From DASZHJ01 sp035581425 (GTDB lineage Bacteria > Pseudomonadota > Alphaproteobacteria > ATCC43930 > CGMCC-115725), in assembly GCA_035581425.1 (NCBI GenBank), contig DATJVP010000058.1:18086-82085 (forward strand): DNA of 64,000 bases, given 5' to 3'. How positions within the stretch are numbered: position 1 is the first letter of the stretch; each line of letters starts with the position of its first letter. The notes below the pieces were generated by a model, which saw only the letters and a list, made by a program, of their open reading frames with translations, had not been told where the DNA came from and ran no database searches. Positions 10,332-19,807 of the stretch are shown here, one piece after another. The position numbers and the translations under genes were made by a program.

Positions 10332-11354
10332 TTACCCGCCTCTACGTTGCGCCAAGCGCCGCAGCGACGCGACTTGTCGGAAGAACTGCTGCTGCGCCAC
10401 CGCGGGACTGCCGACTACCGTGGCGCCCGCTGGGACGTCGTCCATGACGCCGGCCTGCGCTCCGATACGTGCGCCCGCGCCGATGGTGAGATGCCCAATG
10501 AGACCGCCTTGGCCGCCGATCATGACCCTGTCGCCGAGCTTGGTGCTGCCGGAAATGCCAACCTGTGAGACCAGGACACAGCCGCGCCCGATGCGCACGT
10601 TGTGCCCGATCTGCACCAGATTATCAATCATCGTGCCCGCGCCGATTACCGTATCGGGGCCCGCGCCGCGGTCGATGGTGCTGTTGGCGCCGATCTCCAC
10701 GTCGTCCTCGATTACGACGCGGCCGAGCTGCGGCACCTTGACTGCCCCTTTCGGATCGGGTGCGAAGCCGAAACCGTCCTGCCCCACGCGAACACCGGGG
10801 TAAAGGGTCACGCGCGAGCCGATGATGGCGTGACTCACCGTGACGTTCGCGCCGATCCTGACATCGTCGCCGAGCACGCTGCCGCGCCCGATGACGCTGC
10901 ATGCCCCGATACGACAGCGTCGGCCGATCTCCACACCTTCCTCAACGACGGCAAAGGCCCCGATCGCCGCACCCTCGCCAATCGTGACGGTTGGATCGAT
11001 GAGCGCGCTCCCATGCACCTGGGGTTGCGTCTGCGGCTCGGGATAAAAGGCCTGCGCGACGAGCGCATAGGCTCGGTAGGGTGTGGTCGTCAGCAGGAGG
11101 GCCATCCCCTTGGGCGCGCGCTCCGCCAAAGCCGGATCGACCAAGGCCGCGCCGGCGCCGGTGGCCTCGAAGGCACCAAGATATTTCTTGTTGTCGAGAA
11201 AGGCCACGTCGTCGGGACCGGCGGTCTCGAGCGGCGCCACATCACGCATGAGCCGCTCGGGATCCGCCCCGGCGTCGAGCCTCGCTCCCGTGCGTTCAGC
11301 CAGCGCCCGCAAGCTGTAGGGCCCGGCCACCCTGAAGAAGCGGGGATCGGCCAT
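10332..11354 (-). CDS. lpxD: UDP-3-O-(3-hydroxyacyl)glucosamine N-acyltransferase
   Basis: Adds the second, N-linked hydroxyacyl chain in lipid A synthesis. The 340-residue protein has an N-terminal uridine-binding domain ([24 protein letters not shown]...[10 protein letters not shown]). A left-handed beta-helix of hexapeptide repeats follows, containing [21 protein letters not shown] and ending with the catalytic-His region [15 protein letters not shown] 11354 is chosen because it yields a family-typical N terminus; 80 additional open codons upstream are Arg/Ser-rich and overlap the chaperone gene. The gene lies 10 bases downstream of the Skp/OmpH gene. Confidence 0.95.
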   Translation of the reverse strand: MADPRFFRVAGPYSLRALAERTGARLDAGADPERLMRDVAPLETAGPDDVAFLDNKKYLGAFEATGAGAALVDPALAERAPKGMALLLTTTPYRAYALVAQAFYPEPQTQPQVHGSALIDPTVTIGEGAAIGAFAVVEEGVEIGRRCRIGACSVIGRGSVLGDDVRIGANVTVSHAIIGSRVTLYPGVRVGQDGFGFAPDPKGAVKVPQLGRVVIEDDVEIGANSTIDRGAGPDTVIGAGTMIDNLVQIGHNVRIGRGCVLVSQVGISGSTKLGDRVMIGGQGGLIGHLTIGAGARIGAQAGVMDDVPAGATVVGSPAVAQQQFFRQVASLRRLAQRRGG

Positions 11355-11364
11355 GGGGTCCTTA

Positions 11365-12195
11365 TTACTGCGGCGGCGGCCGGAGCTGCAGGTCGAGCGG
11401 GGGCAACGCCGGCGGCTGCGCACCCGCCTGCGGTTGCGCCGGCGGATTGCGTGGTCCGCCTTTGCCCTTGCCGGGATCGGACTTGGGCGCCGCGGCGGGA
11501 GCCGGCGTCTCCGCGACCTTTGCCTGGGCCACTGTGACCGAGGGCAAACGCTCGTCGAGGCGCTGCATCGCTTCCGGCGTGATGTCGAATCCATCCTTGG
11601 CGAAGATCACCGCGCCCTTTTGAATGACCAGATTGGCCTTATGCTCGTTGGCGATCTCCGCCACGACGCGGAGCGCCTGGTCCTCCACCTTCCCCATCGC
11701 CTCCGAATAGACCTGCTGCCAGGCACGCTGCTTCGCCTGCACGCTGCGATCGAGCTCCTGCAGCTTCTTCTGGAAGTCGCGCATTTTCGCTTCGAGCTGC
11801 GCGGGCGTCATCGAGGCGCGCTGGCGCTCGATCTCCGCGCGCGCTTTCTGCAATTGGTCCTCCTGCTGCGCGACGTCCTTGGAAAAAGCCTGCCGCTGCG
11901 TGTCGATCTGCGCCTGCACGCCCTTGCCGGCCTTGGAGCCGTAGAGGAGTTGCTGCATGTCGACCATGACCATGACGGGAGCCGGCGGCGGCGCGGCCGG
12001 GGCGGCGGGTGCTGGCGTGGGTGCGGCAGCGGGCGCGGGCGCGGGAGCCGGCGCGGGTGCTGGAGCTGCCGGGTTGGCCGCGGGCGCCGGATTAGCTGCC
12101 GGCGCCGGCTGCGCCCAAACCGGGGCGATCGCAATCGCGACAAAAAGAGCCAGTGCGACCGAGGCCGCAACCGGCCGTAGCCAAGATAACCTCAT
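11365..12195 (-). CDS. skp: OmpH/Skp-family periplasmic chaperone with Ala/Pro-rich tails
   Basis: A periplasmic holdase that keeps unfolded outer-membrane proteins soluble on their way to BamA. A signal peptide (residues 1-28, ending PVWAQ) is followed by about 45 residues of Ala/Pro repeats. The Skp core starts at [22 protein letters not shown] and includes the long coiled-coil arm ([41 protein letters not shown]). About 50 Pro/Ala/Gly-rich residues close the chain. At 276 residues it is much longer than the roughly 160-residue E. coli protein, and the excess lies in these low-complexity ends. It starts one base after the bamA stop. Confidence 0.88.
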   Translation of the reverse strand: MRLSWLRPVAASVALALFVAIAIAPVWAQPAPAANPAPAANPAAPAPAPAPAPAPAAAPTPAPAAPAAPPPAPVMVMVDMQQLLYGSKAGKGVQAQIDTQRQAFSKDVAQQEDQLQKARAEIERQRASMTPAQLEAKMRDFQKKLQELDRSVQAKQRAWQQVYSEAMGKVEDQALRVVAEIANEHKANLVIQKGAVIFAKDGFDITPEAMQRLDERLPSVTVAQAKVAETPAPAAAPKSDPGKGKGGPRNPPAQPQAGAQPPALPPLDLQLRPPPQ

Positions 12196-14625
12196 CTAGA
12201 ACCTCGTGCCGAAACTCACCCGGAAAAGCTCTTTCTTGTCGAAGCTCGCCTTCGCGAAGGGCTCCGCGACATCCAATCGGATCGGCCCCAACGGCGAGTT
12301 CCAGGAAACGCCCACCCCCGCAGATGCACGGATCTTATAGGTGTCCAAGATCGGATTCGTCTGGACCGGAACCTGATCTATTTTGGCGGCCATCCCGAAA
12401 TCTGTGAAGACGCGTCCCGTAAGCCCGATTTCCTGCGGCAAGCCCAGTGGGAAGCCGAGCGAGATCGAGCCCACATAGTAGAGATTTCCACCGAGCGCGT
12501 CCCGGGTCACCGCGTCGCGGGGCCCGATGCCGCCGGTAGCGAAGCCGCGGAGATTGTCGCCGCCGATGAAGAAGCGGTCCTCGATCTCGACGGCCTGATT
12601 GATGCCAACGATGTAACCGCCTTCGCCGGTCACGCTAACCACCCATTGGGGAGCGATGGAATAGTAATACCCGGTGTTAACGATGGTGCGGAAATAACGC
12701 ACCGTGCCGCCGAGCCCGGCGAGGTCGGTCGAAAGCTGGGCGAAATATCCTGCGGTCGGATCCTGCCGATTGTCGCGTCGGTCGTAGAGCAGCACTTGCC
12801 CGACCGCGGAGGTCGTACGCGCGCCCTCGGATTGCTTGATGTAGATCGAGGCCGAGCTGGCGACGTTGGTGATGTCGTCGCGGCGGAGCGTGTATTTCAG
12901 AGTCTGGCGCAGCGACTCGGTGATCTGATAGCCCGCGCGCAGCGCGCCGCCGACAGAGTCCTGATCGAATTGCGACTGCTGCTGCTCATCGCGTTTCAGG
13001 GCGAAGAGGTCGACGCCCGCGGTCATGTTGCGGTCGAGGAAATAGGGCTGGGTGAAGCTGAAATCGAGCTGCGTCAGCCGCTGCGCAATAGTGAAGCCGA
13101 GCCGCAGGTCCTGGCCGCGACCCAGCAGATTGCGCTCACGGATAGAGACGTCGGCGAGCGGTCCGTCCGTAGTGGAGAAGCCCACGCCGATCGAGAACTC
13201 GCCGGTCGATTGCTCCTCGACGTTGACGTTGATGACGGTCTTGTCAGGTGCGCTTCCGGGATCGGTGGTGACGTCGACCTTCTTAAAGAAGCCGAGGTTG
13301 CGAATTCTCTGCTGCGAGCGCCGGAGCCGCGCGGCATTGAAGGCGTCGCCCTCGACCAGCCGGAACTCGCGTCGGATCACCTTGTCGAGCGTGCGCACAT
13401 TGCCCGCGATATTGATGCGCTCGACGTAGACGCGTGGCCCCTCCTTCACGTCGAAGGTGATGTCGATCGTGTGCGTGTCCGCGTGGCGCGTCACGCGCGG
13501 CTGGATGTCGACGAAGGCGTAGCCGCGATTGCCGAGCGCGTCGGTAAGCGCGGTGATCGTCGCCTCGACCTGGTCCGCGTTGTAGCGATCCCCGGGTCGC
13601 ATCGTGAGATAGGCCTTGAGCTCGTCGGGATTGATATCCTTGAGCTGGTTGACGAGGTCGACGGTGCCGAACTTGTACCGCTCACCCTCCTCGATCGTGT
13701 AGGTGAGATAGAAGCCGTCGCGCGAGGGCGCGAGCTCCGCCACGGCGGAGACCACGCGAAAATCGGCGTAACCCTCGGAGAGATAGAATTTCCGCAGGAG
13801 CTCGCGGTCGTAGGTGATGCGGTCGGGGTCGTAGATATCGTCACTGCTGAAGAAGCGATACCAGCGGGATTCCCGAGTCTGGATCACCTCCTTGAGCCGG
13901 CTCGGGCTGAACTCGTGGGCGCCGATGAAGCTGATGCGCTTGATCCCGGTCGAGGCGCCCTCGTCGATCTCGAAGACGAGGTCGACGCGGTTCTGCGGCA
14001 GCTGGATCACCTTGGGATCGACGCTCGCGGCGAAGCGGCCGTTCCGGCGATAGAGGTCGAGAATGCGTTTGACGTCGGATTGCACTTTGGTGCGCGTGAA
14101 GACCGTGCGCGGCTTGAGCTGAACTTCCGTCAGAAGCTGCTGGTCGTTGAGCTTCTTGTTCCCCTCGAAGGCGATGCGGTTGATGATGGGATTCTCGACG
14201 ACATGCACGACGAGAGCGTCGCCCTCGCGCTTGATGCTCACATCGGCGAAGAGACCGGTCGCGAAGAGCGCCTTGAGCGAGCGGTCGATGCGGTCGGCGT
14301 CGAAGGGGTCGCCGGGCTGGATCAGAAGATAGGAACGGATCGTCTCGGGCTCGATGCGCTCGGTTCCCTCGACCCGGATCTCGCTGACGCGGCCACCGGT
14401 CTGCTGCTGAGGCGCATTCGCCGGAGGCTTACCGGGGGCAACCGCAGGAGCGGCCGGTCGCGGCGTCGCTCGAGCGGGGGGCTGACCGGGCCCCGGCGCC
14501 GGGGTGGGCGGAGGACTCGTCTGCGCTCGCAGCGGCACGGGCGCGCTCGCCACGACCGCAACGGTCGCCGCCGCGGCCGCGCGGAACACAGCACGAGCGA
14601 GAACCTCACGCACGGCTTCCCCCAC
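12196..14625 (-). CDS. bamA: Outer-membrane protein assembly factor BamA
   Basis: The essential Omp85 insertase of the BAM complex. After a signal peptide (to about residue 35, ending PLRAQ) comes an unusual Pro/Ala-rich stretch of some 35 residues. POTRA repeats follow, beginning RVSEIRVEGTERIEPETIRSYLLIQPGDPFDADRI; YVERINIAGNVRTLDKVIRREFRLVEGDAF starts the last one. The C-terminal 16-strand barrel ends in VSFGTRF with the expected terminal Phe. The FFIGGDNLRGFATGGIGPRD block matches the conserved loop 6 VRGF/Y motif as LRGF. The length of 809 residues is normal. It lies between rseP and skp as in most proteobacteria. Confidence 0.95.
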   Translation of the reverse strand: MGEAVREVLARAVFRAAAAATVAVVASAPVPLRAQTSPPPTPAPGPGQPPARATPRPAAPAVAPGKPPANAPQQQTGGRVSEIRVEGTERIEPETIRSYLLIQPGDPFDADRIDRSLKALFATGLFADVSIKREGDALVVHVVENPIINRIAFEGNKKLNDQQLLTEVQLKPRTVFTRTKVQSDVKRILDLYRRNGRFAASVDPKVIQLPQNRVDLVFEIDEGASTGIKRISFIGAHEFSPSRLKEVIQTRESRWYRFFSSDDIYDPDRITYDRELLRKFYLSEGYADFRVVSAVAELAPSRDGFYLTYTIEEGERYKFGTVDLVNQLKDINPDELKAYLTMRPGDRYNADQVEATITALTDALGNRGYAFVDIQPRVTRHADTHTIDITFDVKEGPRVYVERINIAGNVRTLDKVIRREFRLVEGDAFNAARLRRSQQRIRNLGFFKKVDVTTDPGSAPDKTVINVNVEEQSTGEFSIGVGFSTTDGPLADVSIRERNLLGRGQDLRLGFTIAQRLTQLDFSFTQPYFLDRNMTAGVDLFALKRDEQQQSQFDQDSVGGALRAGYQITESLRQTLKYTLRRDDITNVASSASIYIKQSEGARTTSAVGQVLLYDRRDNRQDPTAGYFAQLSTDLAGLGGTVRYFRTIVNTGYYYSIAPQWVVSVTGEGGYIVGINQAVEIEDRFFIGGDNLRGFATGGIGPRDAVTRDALGGNLYYVGSISLGFPLGLPQEIGLTGRVFTDFGMAAKIDQVPVQTNPILDTYKIRASAGVGVSWNSPLGPIRLDVAEPFAKASFDKKELFRVSFGTRF

Positions 14626-14648
14626 CCTCCCAAAATTTCCGTGAGCCG

Positions 14649-15776
14649 CTAGGTCACCAAGCCCTTCAGGAAGGCGATCACCCCGAGATCGTTCAAGGTG
14701 ACGAACACCATCAGCGTCAGCACCAGCGCGAGCCCGATGCGAAAGCCGAATTCCTGCGCGCGCTGGCCCAAGGGCCGGCCTCGGATTGCTTCTGCGGCAT
14801 AGAACAGGAGATGCCCGCCGTCAAGGACAGGGATGGGAAATAAGTTGATTAGTCCAAGATTGATCGAGATGATCGCCATGAAATCGATGAGCGCGAAGAT
14901 ACCGCCGCGCGCGACCTCGGCGGACATTTGCGCGATCTTGATCGGGCCGCCCGCATCCTCGGAACTGCGTCTCCCTACGATCATTTGCCCGACGGCTTCC
15001 AACGTGCTCGTGACCCTGCTCCATGTCTCGAGACCGGCGTGCCAGACTGCGGTCGCCGGATCCAACTGAACGTAGGCAGGAATCTGTCCCTTTATCCCCA
15101 GCCGTGGGACGCGCCGGACATTGCCGAGCATGTCCTTCTCTTCGTTGAGCTCGGGAGTCGCATGGAGCGTTACCTGATTGCCGTCGCGCCGCACGGTGAT
15201 CTCGACGGGTGTCCCCGTGTTGAGGAGGATCGTCTGCACGATATCCTCGAAGCGATCGACCGATTTCCCGTCGATGGCAACGATCACGTCATGCGGTTGG
15301 ATACCGGCGTGCGCGGCGGGGCTGTCGGGAAGGACGTCGCTCACCTCGCTCGAGGTGAAGGGTTGCCCGATCGTCATGAAGAAGCCCGCGAACACCACCA
15401 GCGAAAAGATGAAATTTGCGAGCGGTCCGGCAGCGACGATCTCGATCCGCTGCAGAAGCCGCTTGTGATAGAAGGAGACCGATTTCTCGGCCGGGCTCAT
15501 GGCCTCGACGGCGCCCTCATCGGGGCGTGAGGCGGCATCGGCGTCGCCGAACATCCGCACATATCCGCCGAGGGGAACGATGCCGACGCGCCAGCGCGTG
15601 CCCGAGCGAGCCGTCCAACCGAAGAGCTCCGGACCGAAGCCGATCGAGAAGACGTCGACGCGCACGCCATTTCGCCGCGCAGCAAGGTAGTGCCCGAGCT
15701 CGTGCACGAAAACGAGCACAGTCAAAACGACGAGGAAGGGCAGGATGTAGCCGAGACCTCCGGTGATGGACGCCAT
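14649..15776 (-). CDS. rseP: RseP-type site-2 zinc metalloprotease
   Basis: An intramembrane protease that cleaves membrane-bound anti-sigma factors and leftover signal peptides. The zinc site HELGH is in LVFVHELGHYLAARRNGV at residues 24-29, in the first helix. FSIGFGPELFGW and GIVPLGGYVRMFGD follow as in the family. One PDZ domain (DVLPDSPAAHAGIQPHDVIVAIDGKSVDRF) is visible, and the last zinc ligand lies in LGLINLFPIPVLDGGHLLFY. At 375 residues it has the shorter one-PDZ architecture common outside gammaproteobacteria. It is preceded by a 116-base gap in which the expected dxr gene is missing. Confidence 0.94.
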   Translation of the reverse strand: MASITGGLGYILPFLVVLTVLVFVHELGHYLAARRNGVRVDVFSIGFGPELFGWTARSGTRWRVGIVPLGGYVRMFGDADAASRPDEGAVEAMSPAEKSVSFYHKRLLQRIEIVAAGPLANFIFSLVVFAGFFMTIGQPFTSSEVSDVLPDSPAAHAGIQPHDVIVAIDGKSVDRFEDIVQTILLNTGTPVEITVRRDGNQVTLHATPELNEEKDMLGNVRRVPRLGIKGQIPAYVQLDPATAVWHAGLETWSRVTSTLEAVGQMIVGRRSSEDAGGPIKIAQMSAEVARGGIFALIDFMAIISINLGLINLFPIPVLDGGHLLFYAAEAIRGRPLGQRAQEFGFRIGLALVLTLMVFVTLNDLGVIAFLKGLVT

Positions 15777-15892
15777 GGGTCCTTACGTCTCCTTCCCTGC
15801 CCCTTCGAGGGGCGTGCGCGGGCCAAACATTAGCAGCAAATTCGGCCCCGTCTTTGTCAAAATTATGAACAGCATCATGGAGTCCCGCCGGG
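15777..15892 (-). other. cdsA-rseP junction: no dxr gene, hairpin in rseP leader
   Basis: This 116-base spacer is where dxr normally lies in this conserved cluster; no open frame or dxr-like remnant can be read in it. On the minus strand it contains a TTGACA hexamer (15855-15860) without a convincing -10 at normal spacing. It also has a perfect 6-bp stem with a three-base loop, GCCCCT-TCG-AGGGGC (15799-15813), about 22 bases before the rseP start, and a Shine-Dalgarno-like AAGGAG. A separate promoter or attenuator for rseP-bamA is possible but unproven. Confidence 0.4.
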
Positions 15893-16711
15893 TCAACCCC
15901 AGGCCAGGGGGCTCGCTCCCCGGATCAGGGCAAGAAATGCGACCGCAGTAACCACGGCGAGCATGCCATCGACGCGATCGAGAATGCCGCCATGTCCGGG
16001 AATGAGACCGCTCATATCCTTAACGCCGAAGCGACGCTTAGCCGCGGACTCCGCGAGATCGCCCATCTGCTCGAGCACGGAAAGGCCGAGGCTCAGCCAG
16101 ACCGTCGTCGAAATCTCCGGCATTCCCATGAGCTTGGCCGTGACGACGCCGACCAGCCCGCCGGCGGCGAGTCCGCCGAGCGCGCCCGACCAGGTCTTCT
16201 TGGGACTCCAGACCGGCGCAAGGCGCGGACCCCCGACGAAGCGGCCGACGAGATAGGCGGCGCTGTCGGTCGCCCAGACCAGAGCAAATATCCAGAGCAC
16301 GGTCTGGCGCCCGCTCGTGGGATCCTCCGCGATCCAGAGCAGGCCGATGCAGGAGGCGCCAATCCAGAACGCGCCGACCGCTGCCCAGAGCACCGTGCCT
16401 CCGCGCCGACCCGGCGTTAAGGTAAAGACCGCGACGACGCCGAGCGCGAGGAGGGCAAGTCCGAGATGCGGCGCCCCAGCCGCCGCCGAGACCGCGGCGA
16501 CAAGCACCGTCAGGAGGACGACCGCGCCGCCGCGCCCGAATTCTCCGCCCGAGGTGAGCCGGCCCCATTCCCAGCCCATGGCGACTGCCGCCGCCAGCAC
16601 GACCGCACCGAAATACCAGCCGCCGAGCCACGCGGCGCCGACCGCCACAGGACCGAGAACTGCGGCGGATACGACTCGGAGAAGGAGGGTGTCCGACCTA
16701 GCGGCGCCCAA
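15893..16711 (-). CDS. cdsA: Phosphatidate cytidylyltransferase
   Basis: Makes CDP-diacylglycerol from phosphatidic acid and CTP, the branch point of phospholipid synthesis. It is a polytopic inner-membrane protein of 272 residues with about eight helices. The family signature near the C terminus is clear: SVLEQMGDLAESAAKRRFGVKDMSGLIPGHGGILDRVDGM, split here as GDLAESAAKRRFGVKD and GLIPGHGGILDRVD with its metal-binding acids. An ATDSAAYLVGRFVGG block precedes it. It overlaps uppS by 14 bases, so translation is likely coupled. Downstream comes rseP directly, without dxr. Confidence 0.95.
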   Translation of the reverse strand: MGAARSDTLLLRVVSAAVLGPVAVGAAWLGGWYFGAVVLAAAVAMGWEWGRLTSGGEFGRGGAVVLLTVLVAAVSAAAGAPHLGLALLALGVVAVFTLTPGRRGGTVLWAAVGAFWIGASCIGLLWIAEDPTSGRQTVLWIFALVWATDSAAYLVGRFVGGPRLAPVWSPKKTWSGALGGLAAGGLVGVVTAKLMGMPEISTTVWLSLGLSVLEQMGDLAESAAKRRFGVKDMSGLIPGHGGILDRVDGMLAVVTAVAFLALIRGASPLAWG

Positions 16712-17426
16712 CGGAGGCGCCGTAGCGACGGTCGCGGCCGCGGAACTCCTGCAGCGCCCGCTCGAGATCGGGCTTGCCGAAATCCGGCCACAGCGTCTCG
16801 ACGAAAACGAACTCGGAATATGCGGTTTGCCAGAGCAGGAAATTGCTGAGGCGCTGCTCGCCGCTGGCGCGAATCACCAGATCGGGATCGGGCATGTCGG
16901 CGGTGAGGAGATGGCGCGCGATGCAGGTCTCGTCGATCTCGGCAGTTGCGAGCTTCCCCGCCACCACCTGCTCCGCGATCCGCCGAGCAGCGCCCGCGAT
17001 TTCCGCGCGTCCGCCGTAGGAAAGCGCAATCGCGACGGTGAGCCGCGTATTGCCGGCGGTGAGGGCCTCGGTCTGCTCGATCAGCGCGACGATGTCGGGC
17101 GCCAGACGCTCGCGGTCGCCGATTACGCGCAGCCGGATGTTGTTGCGGTGGAACTCCGCGACCTCGCCGCGGAGGTAGTGGCGCAGCAATGACATGAGAT
17201 CGTCGACCTCGTTCGCCGGCCGCTTCCAGTTCTCGGAGGAGAAGCCAAAGAGTGTCAGATAGGAGATGCCGAACTCGGCGGCGGCCTGGACGGTGCGCCG
17301 CGCTGCCTCGGCCCCGCGCCGATGGCCCGCCACCCGCGGCAATCCTCTCGCTTTCGCCCAGCGCCCGTTGCCATCCATGATGATGGCGACGTGAGCGGGC
17401 GGCGGCGCAGCGGGGTTCTGCTCCAT
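16698..17426 (-). CDS. uppS: Isoprenyl transferase (undecaprenyl diphosphate synthase)
   Basis: A cis-prenyltransferase that builds the undecaprenyl carrier for peptidoglycan and polysaccharide export. The N-terminal VAIIMDGNGRWAKARGLPRVAGHRRGAEA holds the catalytic Asp and the phosphate-binding region. YLTLFGFSSENWKRP follows, and the C-terminal PDPDLVIRASGEQRLSNFLLWQTAYSEF block binds IPP. The length of 242 residues is standard. It sits 22 bases after frr and overlaps cdsA. Its isoprenoid substrate depends on the MEP pathway, so the absence of dxr next door is notable. Confidence 0.96.
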   Translation of the reverse strand: MEQNPAAPPPAHVAIIMDGNGRWAKARGLPRVAGHRRGAEAARRTVQAAAEFGISYLTLFGFSSENWKRPANEVDDLMSLLRHYLRGEVAEFHRNNIRLRVIGDRERLAPDIVALIEQTEALTAGNTRLTVAIALSYGGRAEIAGAARRIAEQVVAGKLATAEIDETCIARHLLTADMPDPDLVIRASGEQRLSNFLLWQTAYSEFVFVETLWPDFGKPDLERALQEFRGRDRRYGASVGRR

Positions 17427-17448
17427 GACGACGGACTCTCCCGCACGC

Positions 17449-18009
17449 CTAGACGTGCATGATTTCCTTTTCCTTGCTCGCGAGCGTCTCGTCGATCTTC
17501 TTGATCGTCTCGTCCGTGATGTGCTGCACGTCCTTGTCGAGTTTGCGATGCTGGTCCTGCGTGATCTCGCGGTCCTTCTCTCGCTTCTTCAGCGCCTCGA
17601 GGCCGTCGCGGCGTACGTTGCGCACGGAGACACGAGCCTGTTCCGCGTATTTGTGGCCAACCTTGATCAGCTCCTTGCGCCGCTCCTCGCTGAGCGGCGG
17701 GATCGGCACGCGGATCACTTGGCCCTCGCTTTGCGGATTGAGACCGAGCCCGGCCTCGCGGATTGCGGCGTCGACGGCCTTGGCGAGAGCGCGGTCCCAG
17801 ACCTGGACCACAAGCATGCGCGGCTCGGGCGCGCTCACAGAGCCCACCTGGTTGAGCGGCATCGTCCCGCCATAGGCATTCACCACGACGTTCTCGAGGA
17901 GGCTCGGCGAGGCGCGGCCGGTGCGGAGCCCCGCAAGCTCCTTCTTGAGGGCGTCGATCGCGCCGTCCATGCGGCGCCGCATATCCTTCAATTGGGCGTC
18001 TTCGCTCAC
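17449..18009 (-). CDS. frr: Ribosome recycling factor
   Basis: Together with EF-G splits the post-termination ribosome. The 186-residue sequence is typical throughout: [40 protein letters not shown] at the start, and [38 protein letters not shown] in the C-terminal three-helix bundle. Its first codons overlap the pyrH stop by four bases (18006-18009), a common coupling in the pyrH-frr pair. Confidence 0.97.
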   Translation of the reverse strand: MSEDAQLKDMRRRMDGAIDALKKELAGLRTGRASPSLLENVVVNAYGGTMPLNQVGSVSAPEPRMLVVQVWDRALAKAVDAAIREAGLGLNPQSEGQVIRVPIPPLSEERRKELIKVGHKYAEQARVSVRNVRRDGLEALKKREKDREITQDQHRKLDKDVQHITDETIKKIDETLASKEKEIMHV

Positions 18010-18737
18010 GGCTTGGTCTCCTCGCTGATGACAGTGAAGCGGCCGCGCCCGGTCACCACCTCCGCAAAGCCGCCGGTCTCCTGAATCGAGAACACCAGAA
18101 TGGGGATGCCGTTCTCGCGCGCGAGCGAGATCGCTGCGGCGTCCATCACCTGCAGATCCCGCGCGAGCACCTCGAGGTAGCTCAGCCGCTCGTAGCGCTC
18201 GGCGTTCCGCACCTTCTTGGGATCGGCGGAATAGACGCCGTCGACCTTGGTGCCCTTGAGAAGCGCGTCGCAGCCCATCTCGGAAGCCCTGAGCGCCGCT
18301 GCCGTATCCGTCGTGAAGAAGGGATTGCCGGTGCCCGCGGCGAAGATCACGACGCGACCCTTCTCCATGTGTCGGATCGCGCGACGGCGGATGTAGGGCT
18401 CGCAGACGGATTGCATGCTGATCGCGGAGAGCACGCGCGTCACGACGCCGAGCCGCTCCAGCGCGCTCTGCATCGCCAGCGAGTTGATCACCGTGGCGAG
18501 CATGCCCATGTAGTCCGCGGTTGCGCGCTCGATACCATTTGCCGCACCCGCGAGGCCGCGGAAGATGTTCCCGCCTCCGATCACGACGCCGACCTCGACG
18601 CCGAGCGCATGAACCTGGCGAATTTCCTCGGCGATCCGGCCGATCACGGAGGGATCCTGGCCGTATTCGCGCTCGCCCATGAGCGCTTCGCCGGAGATCT
18701 TCAGGAGGACACGGCGATATCTAAGGTCCGAAGGCAT
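18006..18737 (-). CDS. pyrH: UMP kinase
   Basis: Phosphorylates UMP to UDP in pyrimidine nucleotide synthesis; a hexameric amino-acid-kinase-fold enzyme. Seen: [21 protein letters not shown] at the N terminus, the nucleotide-binding [44 protein letters not shown], and the C-terminal [22 protein letters not shown] take the ATG at 18737, which gives 243 residues; an upstream ATG at 18752 would add five. Upstream lies tsf with a gap of about 56 bases. Confidence 0.96.
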   Translation of the reverse strand: MPSDLRYRRVLLKISGEALMGEREYGQDPSVIGRIAEEIRQVHALGVEVGVVIGGGNIFRGLAGAANGIERATADYMGMLATVINSLAMQSALERLGVVTRVLSAISMQSVCEPYIRRRAIRHMEKGRVVIFAAGTGNPFFTTDTAAALRASEMGCDALLKGTKVDGVYSADPKKVRNAERYERLSYLEVLARDLQVMDAAAISLARENGIPILVFSIQETGGFAEVVTGRGRFTVISEETKP

Positions 18738-18793
18738 GCCGCAATCATACACGAGCGAGCGGCCCCCGTCTTGCAGCGGCCGTTACCCGCGGC

Positions 18794-19720
18794 TCAGCTC
18801 TTCAACTGCGCGGCGACCTCCGCGGCGAAGTCGCTTTCCTTTTTTTCGATCCCCTCGCCGACCTTGAAACGGACGTAGCCGGCGACGCGGACGGGAGAGC
18901 CGAGCTGCTTGGCTGCGGCCTCCACGACCTTGCCGACCCGGGTCTCGCCATCGATCACGTAGACCTGCTCCAGGAGGACCGATTCCTCGTAAAATTTGCG
19001 GAGTCGTCCCTCCACCATTTTCTCGATGATCGCCTCCGGCTTGCCGCTCTGGCGCGCCTGGTCGCGGAGGATCTCGCGCTCGCGCTCCAGCGTCGCCTTG
19101 TCGACGGAGGCGACGTCGAGATAGAGCGGGTTGGCGGCCGCAACGTGCATCGCGAGCTGGCGGCCGAGCGCAGCGACGCCGTCGCCGGCAGCTTCGGATT
19201 CGAGCGCGATCAGCACGCCGATCTTGCCGATGCCCGGTGCCACCGCGCTGTGCACATAGGAGACCACGGCTCCGTTCTTCACCTGAAGTCGGCGGGCGCG
19301 GCGGAACGTCATGTTCTCACCGATCGTGGCAATGAGATGCGCGAGTTCCTCGCCGAGGTTGCGCCCGGTGCCGGGATAGGGCTGGGTCCGCAACGTATCG
19401 ATGTCGTCGCCCTTCTCGAGCGTAAGCTCGGTCGCGGCGCGAACGAAGACCTGGAAGGCGTCGTTACGCGCGACGAAGTCGGTCTCGCTGTTGACTTCGA
19501 CGAGAGCTCCCGCACGGGCGGCGGTCGCGACGCCCACGAGCCCCTCGGCGGCGATGCGGCCCGCCTTTTTCGCAGCGGCGGCGAGCCCCTTCTTGCGCAG
19601 CCAATCGACGGCCTGCTCGACGTCGCCGCTGGTCTCGCCGAGCGCGCGCTTGCAATCCATCATCCCCGCGCCGGTCTTTTCGCGCAGGTCCTTCACCAGT
19701 GTTGCGGTGATTTCGGCCAT
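18794..19720 (-). CDS. tsf: Elongation factor Ts
   Basis: The guanine nucleotide exchange factor for EF-Tu. The N-terminal UBA-like domain reads [23 protein letters not shown]. The core contains [39 protein letters not shown] and [14 protein letters not shown]. The last quarter ([26 protein letters not shown]) is also family-typical. The length of 308 residues is normal. It follows rpsB by 87 bases containing a strong inverted repeat, as described separately. Confidence 0.97.
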   Translation of the reverse strand: MAEITATLVKDLREKTGAGMMDCKRALGETSGDVEQAVDWLRKKGLAAAAKKAGRIAAEGLVGVATAARAGALVEVNSETDFVARNDAFQVFVRAATELTLEKGDDIDTLRTQPYPGTGRNLGEELAHLIATIGENMTFRRARRLQVKNGAVVSYVHSAVAPGIGKIGVLIALESEAAGDGVAALGRQLAMHVAAANPLYLDVASVDKATLEREREILRDQARQSGKPEAIIEKMVEGRLRKFYEESVLLEQVYVIDGETRVGKVVEAAAKQLGSPVRVAGYVRFKVGEGIEKKESDFAAEVAAQLKS

Positions 19721-19745
19721 GGTCCGCTTTCTCCGTCTCTCCGCT

Positions 19746-19781
19746 GGGAGCGTCCGTGCAGGCGGCGGCGCGGAGGCTCCC
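19746..19781 (-). terminator. Hairpin between rpsB and tsf, candidate attenuator
   Basis: In the 87-base rpsB-tsf spacer the arms GGGAGC-G-TCCG and CGGA-G-GCTCCC can pair into a ten-pair stem with one G/G mismatch around a GC-rich loop of 14 bases. There is no run of U after it, so it would act at most as a partial (attenuating) terminator or a processing site. rpsB-tsf spacers often carry such elements that lower tsf relative to rpsB. The pairing is seen; the function is inferred. Confidence 0.4.
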
Positions 19782-19807
19782 GCGCCTTCCGCCTCGTCGC
19801 TAGCCTA

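Noticed and set aside
11940..12115. Repeat-like GC-rich stretch that resembles a tandem repeat or short array
   Set aside because: It is the Ala/Pro codon repeat of the Skp-like protein, in frame and without regular spacers, so not a CRISPR or intergenic repeat.
12646..14652. A very long open frame (668 codons) on the plus strand opposite bamA
   Set aside because: It is an antisense shadow caused by GC-rich codon use; BamA on the minus strand has complete domains, and the antisense translation shows no fold or motif.
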